A stretch of 37,478 bases of DNA from an uncultured Granulicella sp. GTDB lineage: Bacteria; Acidobacteriota; Terriglobia; Terriglobales; Acidobacteriaceae. Position 1 is the stretch's first letter; every line of letters starts with the position of its first letter. Made by a program: the position numbers and the translations under genes. The stretch lies in contig CALMVK010000211.1 of the NCBI GenBank assembly GCA_937873145.1, positions 1 through 37,478 of the forward strand. Direction: 5' to 3'. Shown here piece by piece: positions 23,940 to 32,334 of this stretch. The notes under the pieces are model-generated. The model was not told where the DNA came from. It did no database searches and saw only the letters and a list, made by a program, of their open reading frames with translations.

Positions 23940-24107
23940 AACCGATAAAGAGAGTTGTCCGTGACCCACTCACCCGAATGTAGAGGGCGCTCAGGAGGCA
24001 CCTCTAGGCTCGCGGCTGGACAAGATTCACTTTACCAGAGTTTGCTAGGCCGCGGACAGCGCGACGACTTGCGCTGACGCGCATCTAGATATGCGAGGAT
24101 GGCTTCC

Positions 24108-25220
24108 ATGCGTGAACGCCGCGGGATCGTCGAGCAGTGGAAGGCCGGGCGCGGAGGCGTTTTGGTGACCCTGGTCCATGCTGAGGGGTCTTCTTACCGG
24201 CGTCCTGGTGCGCGGTTGCTGACGCATGTCTCCGGCAACGGGCACACAGGAACGATCAGCGGCGGCTGTCTGGAGGGCGAGGTCGTACGCCGTGCGGCGT
24301 GGATTGCCCGCGATCACGCCGCGATCGAGCGCTACTCCATGAGCTTTGACGATACAGCCGACATTCCCTATGGTCTTGGCTGCGGAGGAACGGTCGATCT
24401 GCTCTTTGAGTCGCTCGATACACCGGAGGCGCGTGCGCTGCTTATGGCCATGGCTGGGTCGCTGGAGGGTCGGGAGGCGACTGTGATCAGTTTTCTTCCT
24501 GACGCAGAGCGCGGTCTGCGCCGTCTCGTCTTCGACGCCCGAAGGGAAGTTGTCTTTGCCAGTGAGGGTCTAAAGCCGGAGAAGATTGACTGTGCGCGCG
24601 GGCTTGAGCCGGGCCGGAGCTACGAGGGACGCTTTGTAGAGCGCTTGACGGCTCCCCAACGGCTCTTCCTGCTGGGCGCGGGGGACGACGCCAAGCCGCT
24701 GGTTGAGTTGGCTACGCTGCTTGGCTGGTCGGTGATTGTGGCTGACGGCAGAGCCCAACTGGCCCGACCGGAGCGATTCCCGCAGGCGGAGCGTGTTTTG
24801 GTGCTCTCCGCGGGAGAGCTTGCTGAACTTGGACTTAGGCATGAGGACGCCGTCATTGTCATGACTCACAGCTATGAGCAGGATCGCGAGTGGCTGACCG
24901 CCATTTTAGGAGGTCCGCCACGGTACGTGGGTCTGCTGGGAGCGCGTCACCGTAGCAGTTTGCTGGTGACTGAGGCCGCTGCGGCCCTGGGCAAGACGGT
25001 AGAGGAGTGCTGCCGAGCGCTGTTTGCCCCTGTAGGTCTTTCTTTGGGCGGAGACGGACCCGAGGCGATCGCTCTTGCAATCTGTGCCGAGATCCAGGCC
25101 ATCACCAGTGGAGGCCTAGGAAATTCAAGACGTCTCCAGGCACTGGAGATCGCCGAGCAGGTAGAGCAAGGCGGGGCCTCTCTTTATTTGCAGGCATACT
25201 GCGCGCTCAATGCAGGATGA
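24108..25220 (+). CDS. XdhC/CoxI family protein (molybdo-hydroxylase maturation)
   Basis: XdhC proteins deliver and protect the molybdenum cofactor, and help its sulfuration, for xanthine dehydrogenase-type enzymes. The N-terminal half has VLVTLVHAEGSSYRRPGARLL, TISGGCLEGEVVRRA and IPYGLGCGGTVDLLFE, with the conserved cysteines. The C-terminal Rossmann half has LFLLGAGDDAKPLVELATLLGW, YVGLLGARHR and PVGLSLGGDGPEAIALAICAEI, as expected. ATG at 24108 (370 residues) is chosen over ATG at 24099 because AGGA sits eight bases before it, whereas it abuts the earlier ATG. The stop overlaps the start of the MocA-like gene. No hydroxylase subunit genes lie in this window. Confidence 0.9.
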   Translation: MRERRGIVEQWKAGRGGVLVTLVHAEGSSYRRPGARLLTHVSGNGHTGTISGGCLEGEVVRRAAWIARDHAAIERYSMSFDDTADIPYGLGCGGTVDLLFESLDTPEARALLMAMAGSLEGREATVISFLPDAERGLRRLVFDARREVVFASEGLKPEKIDCARGLEPGRSYEGRFVERLTAPQRLFLLGAGDDAKPLVELATLLGWSVIVADGRAQLARPERFPQAERVLVLSAGELAELGLRHEDAVIVMTHSYEQDREWLTAILGGPPRYVGLLGARHRSSLLVTEAAAALGKTVEECCRALFAPVGLSLGGDGPEAIALAICAEIQAITSGGLGNSRRLQALEIAEQVEQGGASLYLQAYCALNAG

Positions 25221-25792
25221 GGCACGTGGCGGCAGTGATCCTGGCTGCGGGGGCGTCCCGGCGGCTGGGCGAACCGAAGCAACTGGTGCGGCTTGGCGGA
25301 GAGACCCTGCTTGAACGTTCGGTGAGGATCGCCTTTGAGGCGGGCTGCAATCCAGTGATTGTGGTGCTGGGAGCCTCATCCGCGGCAATTCTCTCCCAGT
25401 CTGTGCTTGCTCCCGCGCAGGTTGTACTCAATCCCATTTGGGAAGAGGGGATGGCCTCCTCTATCCGCGTGGGCGTGGAAGCGCTGCCGCCCGAGACCGG
25501 GGCCGTGATTTTGCTTGCCTGCGATCAGCCTGCGGTGACCGCCGGGCATCTCGGGCGTCTTGCCTCCGAGGCGCCTGGAGAGCCCGTGGCATCCGCGTAC
25601 GCCGGAAGACATGGCGTGCCTGCGTACTTTCCCGTATCAAATTTCAAAGAGCTATTGCAGTTGCGTGGCGACCAGGGCGCACGGCATCTACTGGCCGCGG
25701 CACGGACCCTGCCTCTACCCGGGGGAGAGATCGATGTGGACACGCCCGAGAGCCTTGGAGATGCTCGGGCTATGACCACGGATGAGACCTAA
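25217..25792 (+). CDS. MocA/MobA-like nucleotidyltransferase (molybdenum cofactor)
   Basis: This 191-residue NTP-transferase has the signature VILAAGASRRLGEPKQLVRLGG near the N-terminus, where Lys in EPKQ and the Gly-rich loop bind CTP/GTP. LLACDQP supplies the metal-binding Asp, and a C-terminal DVDTPESL segment is typical of MocA-type enzymes. It probably transfers CMP to molybdopterin to give the cytosine dinucleotide cofactor of xanthine dehydrogenase-like enzymes. ATG at 25217 overlaps the XdhC stop as ATGA; the longer open frame upstream is a shadow within XdhC. Pairing with XdhC supports the MocA rather than the MobA assignment. Confidence 0.88.
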   Translation: MRHVAAVILAAGASRRLGEPKQLVRLGGETLLERSVRIAFEAGCNPVIVVLGASSAAILSQSVLAPAQVVLNPIWEEGMASSIRVGVEALPPETGAVILLACDQPAVTAGHLGRLASEAPGEPVASAYAGRHGVPAYFPVSNFKELLQLRGDQGARHLLAAARTLPLPGGEIDVDTPESLGDARAMTTDET

Positions 25793-25880
25793 CCAGCAGA
25801 ACAAAGTGCAGTGGAACAAGACAACAATAAGGGCGAAGATCGAGAGCAAGGAACGGATGCTGTGCAGCTGGGATCGACAG

Positions 25881-25918
25881 GCGAATACGGGAACTCTGGC
25901 TTGACCAGAAGGACGACG
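25881..25918. repeat. Dispersed palindromic intergenic repeat, copy 2
   Basis: GCGAATACGGGAACTCTGGC followed by TTGACCAGAAGGACGACG resembles the element after ftsA (6222-6260) base for base over most of its length. The central inverted repeat is kept in weaker form (TCTGG-cttga-CCAGA). Confidence 0.6.
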
Positions 25919-25931
25919 TATACGAGCTGTA

Positions 25932-25950
25932 TAGCAAACGTAATTTGCTA
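25932..25950. repeat. Perfect 7-bp inverted repeat
   Basis: TAGCAAA-CGTAA-TTTGCTA forms a perfect 7-bp stem with a 5-base loop, 140 bp after the MocA-like stop codon. No T-run follows on either strand, so it is a structure of unknown use rather than a good terminator. Confidence 0.6.
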
Positions 25951-26143
25951 AGCTTCCTCGCTTTCTACGTCAGTACCGGCTCCCATAGTAACGATGCAAG
26001 GCAGAACAACCATGAGCAAAAAAGCGCCGGCTACCAGAAAGTCGTGCATAAGCTCTCTTTTCTGTCGGAGCGCCTCGTGGGCTCTCCTGACAAGATTGAG
26101 GATCGCGCATGATGGCGGTGCAGGGATATTCCCCGTGTCAGCT

Positions 26144-26182
26144 AAATTGAAAACCTTCGTTCGCTGCTTGTTCCACGAAGGT
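26144..26182 (-). terminator. Probable intrinsic terminator after the ACP gene
   Basis: On the minus strand ACCTTCGT pairs with ACGAAGGT (8 bp, 14-base loop), and the second arm runs into a T-rich tract (TTTTCAATTT). It begins 19 bases past the ACP stop codon and would end the long minus-strand run of genes. Confidence 0.6.
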
Positions 26183-26200
26183 GGGAGCCATGGTCGGGCG

Positions 26201-26455
26201 TCAGCGGCCTTGCGCGCGCATCTTCGCCTGAATCGACTCGACGAAGTGCCCTACGCTTTGGATGGATTCGAGCTCCGCGGTCTGAAACTTGACTTTGAAC
26301 TGCGCTTCCGTTGCGACCACGATATGGATGTGGTTGAAGGAGTCCCATTCGGGCACACTGGCGGCGGTCAGCTCCGGGGTCAGGACCAGGTGGTCCGAGT
26401 CCAGCACATCTCTGAAGATCTCGGTTAGTTTGCTGTAAATCTCTTCCTGCTGCAT
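26201..26455 (-). CDS. Acyl carrier protein
   Basis: This 84-residue acidic protein has the ACP four-helix layout and the phosphopantetheine site WDSFNHI, with Ser39 as the attachment residue. After that, IHIVVATEAQFKVKFQTAELESIQSV corresponds to helices II and III. The Trp-Asp-Ser-Phe-x-His form is typical of stand-alone ACPs of specialised acyl or polysaccharide pathways rather than the housekeeping fatty-acid ACP (usually Asp-Ser-Leu). The gene is the last in a minus-strand run, 14 bases behind the mechanosensitive-type gene and just before a terminator. No ketosynthase or acyl-AMP ligase is adjacent. The acyltransferase 3 gene further up the run is a possible but unproven partner. Confidence 0.88.
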   Translation of the reverse strand: MQQEEIYSKLTEIFRDVLDSDHLVLTPELTAASVPEWDSFNHIHIVVATEAQFKVKFQTAELESIQSVGHFVESIQAKMRAQGR

Positions 26456-26469
26456 GGTTTGGCTGAGCC

Positions 26470-27273
26470 TCAGAAGTGACGGAGCGCGCTCTCGCTAGGC
26501 TCGGTGGGGGACTGGTTTACGGCGAAAGGACGACGCTCCGGCCGCTCCGCCGTGCGCTCAAGCGAGCGCGTGACAAGCTCGCGTGAGCCTAACCCGACGG
26601 CCAGGGACAACGTGAGTACGATGCCGCCGAACAGGATTCCGAAGGCCAGCTCCACGATGGTGCCGCCGATCTGCAAATGGTCGAGCACCATGGCCGCGGT
26701 GAGCACCAGCACGAGCCATTTGACGCCCATCGAAAGAAAGCGCGCATATTGCAGTTGAGTATTGACGGCGCCGATGAGCACGGTGCGCGCGAGGAAGCGT
26801 GCGATCAGATTGCCGGCGAACAGCAGCAGCACCGCACCTACGGTCCGGGTGAGAAAGGGCAGCAGCGACATGGTCAGCTCGGAGTTGTTGGCGTAGGAGG
26901 CATCGAAGGCCGAGATGCCGATGATCAGGCCTAGTACCACGCATCCCCAAAAGGTAAAGCGGCCTGCCAGCGCCGTCGGGCTGTGATCGGGCGACCAGTC
27001 CGAGATGCCGGTGCTTTGCTTGCGCGCCATGCGGTCGTCGAACTTTGCCGCGGTTAGACCGCGCCGCAGCAGGTAGCTGAGGAGCACGCCGATGGCCGTA
27101 AGAATGCCGAGCGCCAAGATAAACGCAAGCAGGCCTGGCAAGATGCTGATTAGAAGCGATGCCACGCGCAGCACCGATTGATGCAGCGCGTCGGACATTT
27201 GATGCCACATGGACAGGTTCTCCGGGTAAGCGGGTGGGGCTGGGTACTGGTCAGGCTGAAGTGCGATCTGCAT
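26470..27273 (-). CDS. MscS-type TM-helix membrane protein lacking the soluble domain
   Basis: This 267-residue membrane protein has about five helices. The second half, from LIGAVNTQLQYARFLSMGVKWLVL through ILFGGIVLTLSLAVGLGSRELV, matches the conserved TM-helix repeat found in small-conductance mechanosensitive channel relatives. The beta and C-terminal domains of MscS are absent; the protein ends in a charged cytoplasmic tail. ATG at 27273 is chosen because AAGGAG lies seven bases upstream; the frame extends to 27354 but that part overlaps the upstream gene. A role in osmotic release is inferred from family and neighbours. Confidence 0.75.
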   Translation of the reverse strand: MQIALQPDQYPAPPAYPENLSMWHQMSDALHQSVLRVASLLISILPGLLAFILALGILTAIGVLLSYLLRRGLTAAKFDDRMARKQSTGISDWSPDHSPTALAGRFTFWGCVVLGLIIGISAFDASYANNSELTMSLLPFLTRTVGAVLLLFAGNLIARFLARTVLIGAVNTQLQYARFLSMGVKWLVLVLTAAMVLDHLQIGGTIVELAFGILFGGIVLTLSLAVGLGSRELVTRSLERTAERPERRPFAVNQSPTEPSESALRHF

Positions 27274-27323
27274 GGCAAACTCCTTCTGCGGCGGCGCGGG
27301 AACCGAAGCGAAACCTCGGCACG

Positions 27324-28550
27324 TCAGGGATTGAAACGGTCCGGCCAGCGCCAACGCGAGACAAGGTAGGGTTTATCGGTTTCAAATGCTGCGGCAAGCG
27401 CCTCGATGTGCTGCTCGGGATCTCTGCCGCTGCTGGTTTGCAGGATGTGGGAGGCGACCCAGGCAAGATAAAGCGGCGTCAGCGCGCCGAGAAGATGGCC
27501 ACGATTGATGGTGCGTAACCGGTACGCCAGCAAGAAGTCATAAACGATGCGCGCCCAGAGCGAGTCGGGCATGATGAAGGTTTCGGCCGACAAGACCGAA
27601 AGGCGCTTGAGCCCCAACAGCGATTGGGGCGGAAGGACCAGCGACCAGATCTCCGACAGGTTCCCGTAGGCGTTGCGGAAGGCTTCGAGCATCGGCTGGA
27701 CCTCATCGCGTGTGTGCATGCCGGAGACCGCCAACGGATCGGCCAGCCTGGCCGGCTGCGCTACGCGGGAGCGCTGCCAGAATGCAGCTTTGGCGTCGAT
27801 ATCGGAGAAGAAGGAGCCGGTGACGTGGGCCAGGATGCCGTTTAGATCATGAACCGTGGGCTGCGGGAGCAGGCGGACTCCCGCCTCTACCTGTGTGATG
27901 GTGAAGCCTGCGACGGCTGCCTCAGAGACGGGCCAAAGGAGCGCCTCATGCTGATTGGCTGCTGTGAATCGTTGCGCGGCCGCGGCCAGGCGGGCGGCCA
28001 GGCGCGTGGAGAGGCCCAGGTCGATGGCCAGGGGAAACCGTGCTGCCGCGCCGAACAACGCTCGCGAGAGCGGATAGAGGATCGCCGAGTTGACCAAGCC
28101 GGAGCGTGCCTGCAGCGAATAGCGCGCTGTCGCCAGGTCGCAGCCGTTGCTTCCCGCAGTCCCTTGCACGGCCTCCGCCAATCCGTGCAGAGCCTGTGCG
28201 GTCAAGCTCTGCGCCTCTGGCCCAAGCAGCAGCATCGAGCTGGCCTGGTGCTGCTGCGCAAGTTCATGCACGGTCAGGAAGTCCGTGGCGGTCAAGCTCC
28301 ACGAGCCGGGAGAGGGAACCGCCGGCGTATACGCCACCACACGCAGCGAAGGAGTTTCGAGCAGGGCTACGTCTGCATCTGGCGTGGCGACCATTACGCT
28401 TTTGGCTGCGAATGCCTCTGCCAGATGCGTAAGCAAGTCTCTAGCTGCGTCCTGGGTGAGGGATGGAAGGCTGACCAGCAGCGCGGCCTGTGTCTTATGC
28501 GGATGCTGGGCCGAGTGGTGCGGATCGACTGTGGTGGAGGTGGTCGCCAT
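27324..28550 (-). CDS. GpgS/mannosylglycerate-synthase-like glycosyltransferase
   Basis: This 408-residue protein resembles GT-A glycosyltransferases that make glucosyl- or mannosylglycerate. Supporting segments, from memory of the family, are LVNSAILYPLSRALFGAAA followed by PLAIDLGLSTRLAARL, and IMPDSLWARIVYDFLLAYRL with HLLGALTPLYLAWVASHIL near the C-terminus. The N-terminal nucleotide-binding part is diverged, and I see no clear DxD metal motif, so activity is uncertain. GGAG lies eight bases before the ATG. It starts 24 bases after the TreS-maltokinase stop codon, which implies one transcript and a joint role in compatible-solute or glucan metabolism. Substrate is unknown. Confidence 0.6.
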   Translation of the reverse strand: MATTSTTVDPHHSAQHPHKTQAALLVSLPSLTQDAARDLLTHLAEAFAAKSVMVATPDADVALLETPSLRVVAYTPAVPSPGSWSLTATDFLTVHELAQQHQASSMLLLGPEAQSLTAQALHGLAEAVQGTAGSNGCDLATARYSLQARSGLVNSAILYPLSRALFGAAARFPLAIDLGLSTRLAARLAAAAQRFTAANQHEALLWPVSEAAVAGFTITQVEAGVRLLPQPTVHDLNGILAHVTGSFFSDIDAKAAFWQRSRVAQPARLADPLAVSGMHTRDEVQPMLEAFRNAYGNLSEIWSLVLPPQSLLGLKRLSVLSAETFIMPDSLWARIVYDFLLAYRLRTINRGHLLGALTPLYLAWVASHILQTSSGRDPEQHIEALAAAFETDKPYLVSRWRWPDRFNP

Positions 28551-28574
28551 GCGTTTGTCTCCATTCTAGACGGA

Positions 28575-31500
28575 TCAGGCGGATGTGGAGACGGGCGCCG
28601 CGGGAAGAGACAAGATGCCGGCCAGCGGAATCCTTACCCAGGCTGGACGGTTGTTCAACTCGTACAGGAGTTCGTAGAGTGCCTTCTCGAGCAGATAAGC
28701 GCTGAGCAGCAACTCGGCCTGGGCGGGCTCGGGCAGCAGGTCGGGGTGCACGGCGATGGTTTGCCGATAGGCGCGCAGGAACTCCGCCGAGACGGCGTTC
28801 TGCCATAGCCGCGCCCATGGCTCGAGCGCCCGTTGCCGGTCTGGACGCCGCTGCACGTAGCTGTCAAGCCCTGAGTAGGCCGCGTACGAGAAGCTGCGCA
28901 GCATGCCTGCCACGTCTTTGAGCGGACACTGTTTGCGGCGGCGCTCATCGAGTGTCCGAGCAGGCTCACCCTCAAAGTCAAGCAGTATGAAGTCATTTTT
29001 GGCCCGCAGCACCTGGCCCAGATGATAGTCGCCGTGGATGCGGATGCGCTGGCCTGAGGCGCGCGTGCCGGTGATGACGTGGGCGCGCGCGAAGAGCTCA
29101 ATACGCCGGCTGAGGATGACGGCCGCATCGTCCGCGGTCAGGTCTTTGAGCGTGGCCATGCGTAGTTTCAGAGCGTCCAGGGTGTGGTTGATCTGCGCGT
29201 CGATGCGCAGAGCGTCGACGCCCAGATCGTCCGCGGTCAGGGGCTCGGTCTGGAAGGCCGGATCGTCGGTCGGGGTAGCGAGCGCCAGGTGCATCTCCGC
29301 GGTGCGCCGGCCGAGCAGCGCGGCTGCATCGAGATAGAAGCCGGCGTGTTCGCGTGCGGCGGCTGGGATTTGGGCTTCGCCCAGCAGGCTGGGGACCGAG
29401 CCTTCTTCGGAGGGGGGTGGATAGGTCGCGACCGACTCATAGAAGCGCGCGAGCTCATCGAGCGTCCACTGCCAGCCGTCCCCCTCGTTGGTGACGAGGC
29501 CCTGCAGCATTCCGAGCGTGGTCGGGCCTTCCGGAGTCATCAGCGTCAGCTCGCCCAGGAAGGGGGCGATGCGTGGAAAGTGGGCAACTTCGGTGAGGAA
29601 GCGGCCAATCTCGACGTCTGGATTTTCACCGAGCTGCAGTTTGCGAAACATTTTGAAGATGAGTCGCGAGCCATAGAGGAGGCTGGTGTTGGATTGCTCG
29701 GCGGAGGCTGTGCGGGCGGGCAGAGGCTCCTCACCACGTGCGGCGGCGAAGGCCGAAGAGCGGCGGCCGACCAGACGGGCGGCGGAGGGTTCTGTGGTCT
29801 GCGAAGTCGGTGGCGGACTTTGCGGATTGAGCGTTGCCGGCTGGGCAGCGGCGCCCGGCATCTGGTTGACGATGGCCGGTGCGACCGCGGCCAGCTCGAT
29901 CGAGTGCTGGCCCAGAATGGCTTCTGTGATCGCTTCGGCCTCCTGCGACTGCGGCGCGACTTCATGGGCGGGCTGGGCGTGATGCGCGGCCACGATGGTT
30001 GCCGCGACCTGCTCTGCCGCCTGGTGCAGCGTGCGCGCGGGCAGGGTCGTTTCATTGGCGATCAGATGCAGCAGGCCCTGGCGGAAATCCTCCCGCACCG
30101 TGGCGTCATGCAGCAGCGCCGGGCCGGTGGGCGTGGTGAGCGTGCTGAGGATGCTGAGCGGTGCAAAGGTTCGCAGGCGCTCAGTGGCCTCCGCGCCGGA
30201 GGTGAACGCGAGCGGAAGCGCGTAGCGGTCGCCAGAGCCGTCCGAGTAGGTCAGGTCGAGCAGGCAAAGCGCATCGCCGAGCGTGCTTGCCGCTGGGACC
30301 GCCAGCCCTGTCAGCAGGTTTCCCGCCGCGGAGAGGCCGACCGCCGATGGCATCTCCATCCACTGCGCAATGGCGACTGAAGCGATGGTGCGCGTCTTGG
30401 CGCCGAACCAGCGCTGCCGCGGCAGCCAGGCCGGCAAGGCCGCCTCAAGCAGATCCTGCCCGGAGCCGGAGAGCAGCCCAGCCCAGCCTTTGGTGAGCAG
30501 GTCAAGCGCCACCTGCTCGTTTTCGCCCTGGCCTTCGCCTTGTTGGGCCGGTGCCAGCTCCGGCATGTCCGGGGAAGGCTGCAGCTCAAACCAGAAGAAC
30601 GAGTAAGGCGCAACCGTGAGCGGGTAGGCTCCGGCTGTGATCTGTGGAAACGACACGTAGCCCAGCATCTCCACCGGGATCAGCCCGGCGTAGGCTTTCA
30701 GGTCGAGCGAGACGGGCTGTGCAAAGCGCGACAGATTGGCCACGCACAGTACGGTCTCCATGGTGCCGTCTTCGCGCTCTAGATTGCGCAGGTAGGCAAG
30801 CACCTTGCGGTTTTCCGGATGCAGGAACTCGAGCGTGCCCCGGCCGAAGACCTGGAAGAGCTTGCGCAGCGCGATCATGTTGCGCGTCCAGTGGAGGAGA
30901 CTCGACTGGTCGCTTAGCTGGGCTTCGACGTTGACGACCTGGTAGCCGTAGATGGGGTCCATGACGACGGGGAAGTAGAGCCGGGCGGGGTCGCATTTGC
31001 TGAAGCCGGCGTTGCGGTCCGAGTTCCACTGCATGGGGGTGCGCACGCCGTTGCGGTCGCCCAGGTAGATGTTGTCGCCCATGCCGAGCTCGTCGCCGTA
31101 GTACATGATGGGGGTGCCGGGGAAGCTGAGCAGAAGTGAGTTCAAAAGCTCGATGCGGCGGCGATTGTTATCGACCAGCGGAGCCAGACGGCGACGGATG
31201 CCGACGTTGATGCGCATGCGTGGATCGGCCGAGTAGGCGAGATACATGTAGTCGCGCTCGTCGTCGGTGACCATCTCGAGGGTGAGTTCGTCGTGATTGC
31301 GGAGAAACAATCCCCACTGGCAGGAGTCCGGAATGGGCGGCGTCTGCGCCATGATGTCCGTGATGGGCAGGCGGTCTTCCTGGCGGAGCGCCATGTAGAT
31401 GCGCGGCATGAGCGGGAAGTGGAAGGCCATGTGGCACTCATCGCCCTCGCCGAAGTAGGGGCGTACGTCCGCAGGCCACATGTTGGCTTCCGCGAGCACA

Positions 31501-32237
31501 AGGCGATTGCTGTACTCGGCATCGATCACGGCGCGGATGGCCTTGATCTTGACGTGGGTTTCCGGGACGTTCTCGCAGCTGGTGCCGTCGCGCTCAATGA
31601 GATAGGGGATCGCGTCGAGACGTAGCGCATCCACGCCGAGGTCAAGCCAGAAGCGCATGGCCGTCAGCACCTCTTCCATCACGCGAGGATTGTCGAAGTT
31701 GAGGTCCGGCTGGTGCGAGAAGAAGCGGTGCCAGTAGAAGGCCTGAGCCTGGTCGTCCCAGGTCCAGTTGGACTTTTCGGTATCGGTGAAGATGATGCGG
31801 ACGCCCTCGTACTTACTATCCGTGTCGCTCCACACGTACATGTCGCGCTCGGGCGAGCCGGGGGCTGCCAGCCTTGCAGCCTTGAACCACGGATGCTGGT
31901 CGCTGGTGTGATTGATGACCAGCTCGATCATCACCTGCATGTTGCGCTTATGGGCGGCGTCGAGGAAGAGCTTGAAGTCGTTCATCGTGCCGTAGGAGGG
32001 GTTGACATCGGTATAGTTCGCGATGTCGTAGCCGTCATCCCGCAGCGGCGAGGGCATGAAGGGGAGGATCCAGAGGCAGGTCACGCCGAGATCCTGGAGG
32101 TAGTCGAGCCGCGACATCAAGCCCTGAAAATCGCCGATTCCGTCGTTGTTCGAGTCCGCGAAGGCACGGACGTGCAGTTCGTAGATGATGGCGTCTTTAT
32201 ACCAAAGCGGATCGGTCGCACTGCCCAGCTTCTTCAC
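28575..32237 (-). CDS. treS: Trehalose synthase (TreS)-maltokinase fusion
   Basis: This 1220-residue bifunctional enzyme interconverts maltose and trehalose (GH13 TreS) and phosphorylates maltose to maltose-1-phosphate, feeding the GlgE glucan pathway. The TreS part (about 1-560) has [15 protein letters not shown], the nucleophile in [12 protein letters not shown] (Asp208), acid/base in VLAEANMWP (Glu250) and LRNHDE (Asp316). The maltokinase part begins at [16 protein letters not shown], and its kinase centre [11 protein letters not shown] with [10 protein letters not shown] lies near residue 1066. A Pro/Ala/Ser-rich stretch of about 60 residues interrupts the kinase N-lobe. GTG at 32237 is chosen: GAGGAG lies five bases upstream, and an extension to 32393 would overlap the acyltransferase gene. 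The fusion is known in several phyla. Confidence 0.93.
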   Translation of the reverse strand: MKKLGSATDPLWYKDAIIYELHVRAFADSNNDGIGDFQGLMSRLDYLQDLGVTCLWILPFMPSPLRDDGYDIANYTDVNPSYGTMNDFKLFLDAAHKRNMQVMIELVINHTSDQHPWFKAARLAAPGSPERDMYVWSDTDSKYEGVRIIFTDTEKSNWTWDDQAQAFYWHRFFSHQPDLNFDNPRVMEEVLTAMRFWLDLGVDALRLDAIPYLIERDGTSCENVPETHVKIKAIRAVIDAEYSNRLVLAEANMWPADVRPYFGEGDECHMAFHFPLMPRIYMALRQEDRLPITDIMAQTPPIPDSCQWGLFLRNHDELTLEMVTDDERDYMYLAYSADPRMRINVGIRRRLAPLVDNNRRRIELLNSLLLSFPGTPIMYYGDELGMGDNIYLGDRNGVRTPMQWNSDRNAGFSKCDPARLYFPVVMDPIYGYQVVNVEAQLSDQSSLLHWTRNMIALRKLFQVFGRGTLEFLHPENRKVLAYLRNLEREDGTMETVLCVANLSRFAQPVSLDLKAYAGLIPVEMLGYVSFPQITAGAYPLTVAPYSFFWFELQPSPDMPELAPAQQGEGQGENEQVALDLLTKGWAGLLSGSGQDLLEAALPAWLPRQRWFGAKTRTIASVAIAQWMEMPSAVGLSAAGNLLTGLAVPAASTLGDALCLLDLTYSDGSGDRYALPLAFTSGAEATERLRTFAPLSILSTLTTPTGPALLHDATVREDFRQGLLHLIANETTLPARTLHQAAEQVAATIVAAHHAQPAHEVAPQSQEAEAITEAILGQHSIELAAVAPAIVNQMPGAAAQPATLNPQSPPPTSQTTEPSAARLVGRRSSAFAAARGEEPLPARTASAEQSNTSLLYGSRLIFKMFRKLQLGENPDVEIGRFLTEVAHFPRIAPFLGELTLMTPEGPTTLGMLQGLVTNEGDGWQWTLDELARFYESVATYPPPSEEGSVPSLLGEAQIPAAAREHAGFYLDAAALLGRRTAEMHLALATPTDDPAFQTEPLTADDLGVDALRIDAQINHTLDALKLRMATLKDLTADDAAVILSRRIELFARAHVITGTRASGQRIRIHGDYHLGQVLRAKNDFILLDFEGEPARTLDERRRKQCPLKDVAGMLRSFSYAAYSGLDSYVQRRPDRQRALEPWARLWQNAVSAEFLRAYRQTIAVHPDLLPEPAQAELLLSAYLLEKALYELLYELNNRPAWVRIPLAGILSLPAAPVSTSA

Positions 32238-32334
32238 ACTTACTCCTCGGGTTTCATTTGTGATGCGCGATTCAATGGCAGCGGCGAGGTCATTCGCCTG
32301 GGCCGAACCTAACCGGGAACCCCCGGCGGGTGAG

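Larger units (their letters stand above)
25793..26200. other. 408-bp gene-free convergent gap
   Basis: This stretch lies between the MocA-like gene and the minus-strand ACP gene. It is visibly less GC-rich than its neighbours and I find no credible protein in it; the open frame from about 25994 runs antisense through the ACP gene and has no family features. It holds a copy of the dispersed repeat, a 7-bp hairpin and a probable terminator, listed separately. It could be the remnant of a decayed gene. Confidence 0.6.

Noticed and set aside
25007-25216. N-terminal extension of the MocA-like protein
   Set aside because: The extension is Arg/Cys-rich sequence lying inside XdhC in another frame; the family start VILAAG follows the ATG at 25217 directly.
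25994-26428. 144-codon plus-strand frame in the gap and across the ACP gene
   Set aside because: More than half is antisense to a recognisable ACP, and the rest has no features; start lacks a convincing ribosome binding site.
29184-30380. 398-codon plus-strand frame opposite treS
   Set aside because: Antisense shadow of the maltokinase region; low-complexity Arg/Gly/Gln composition.
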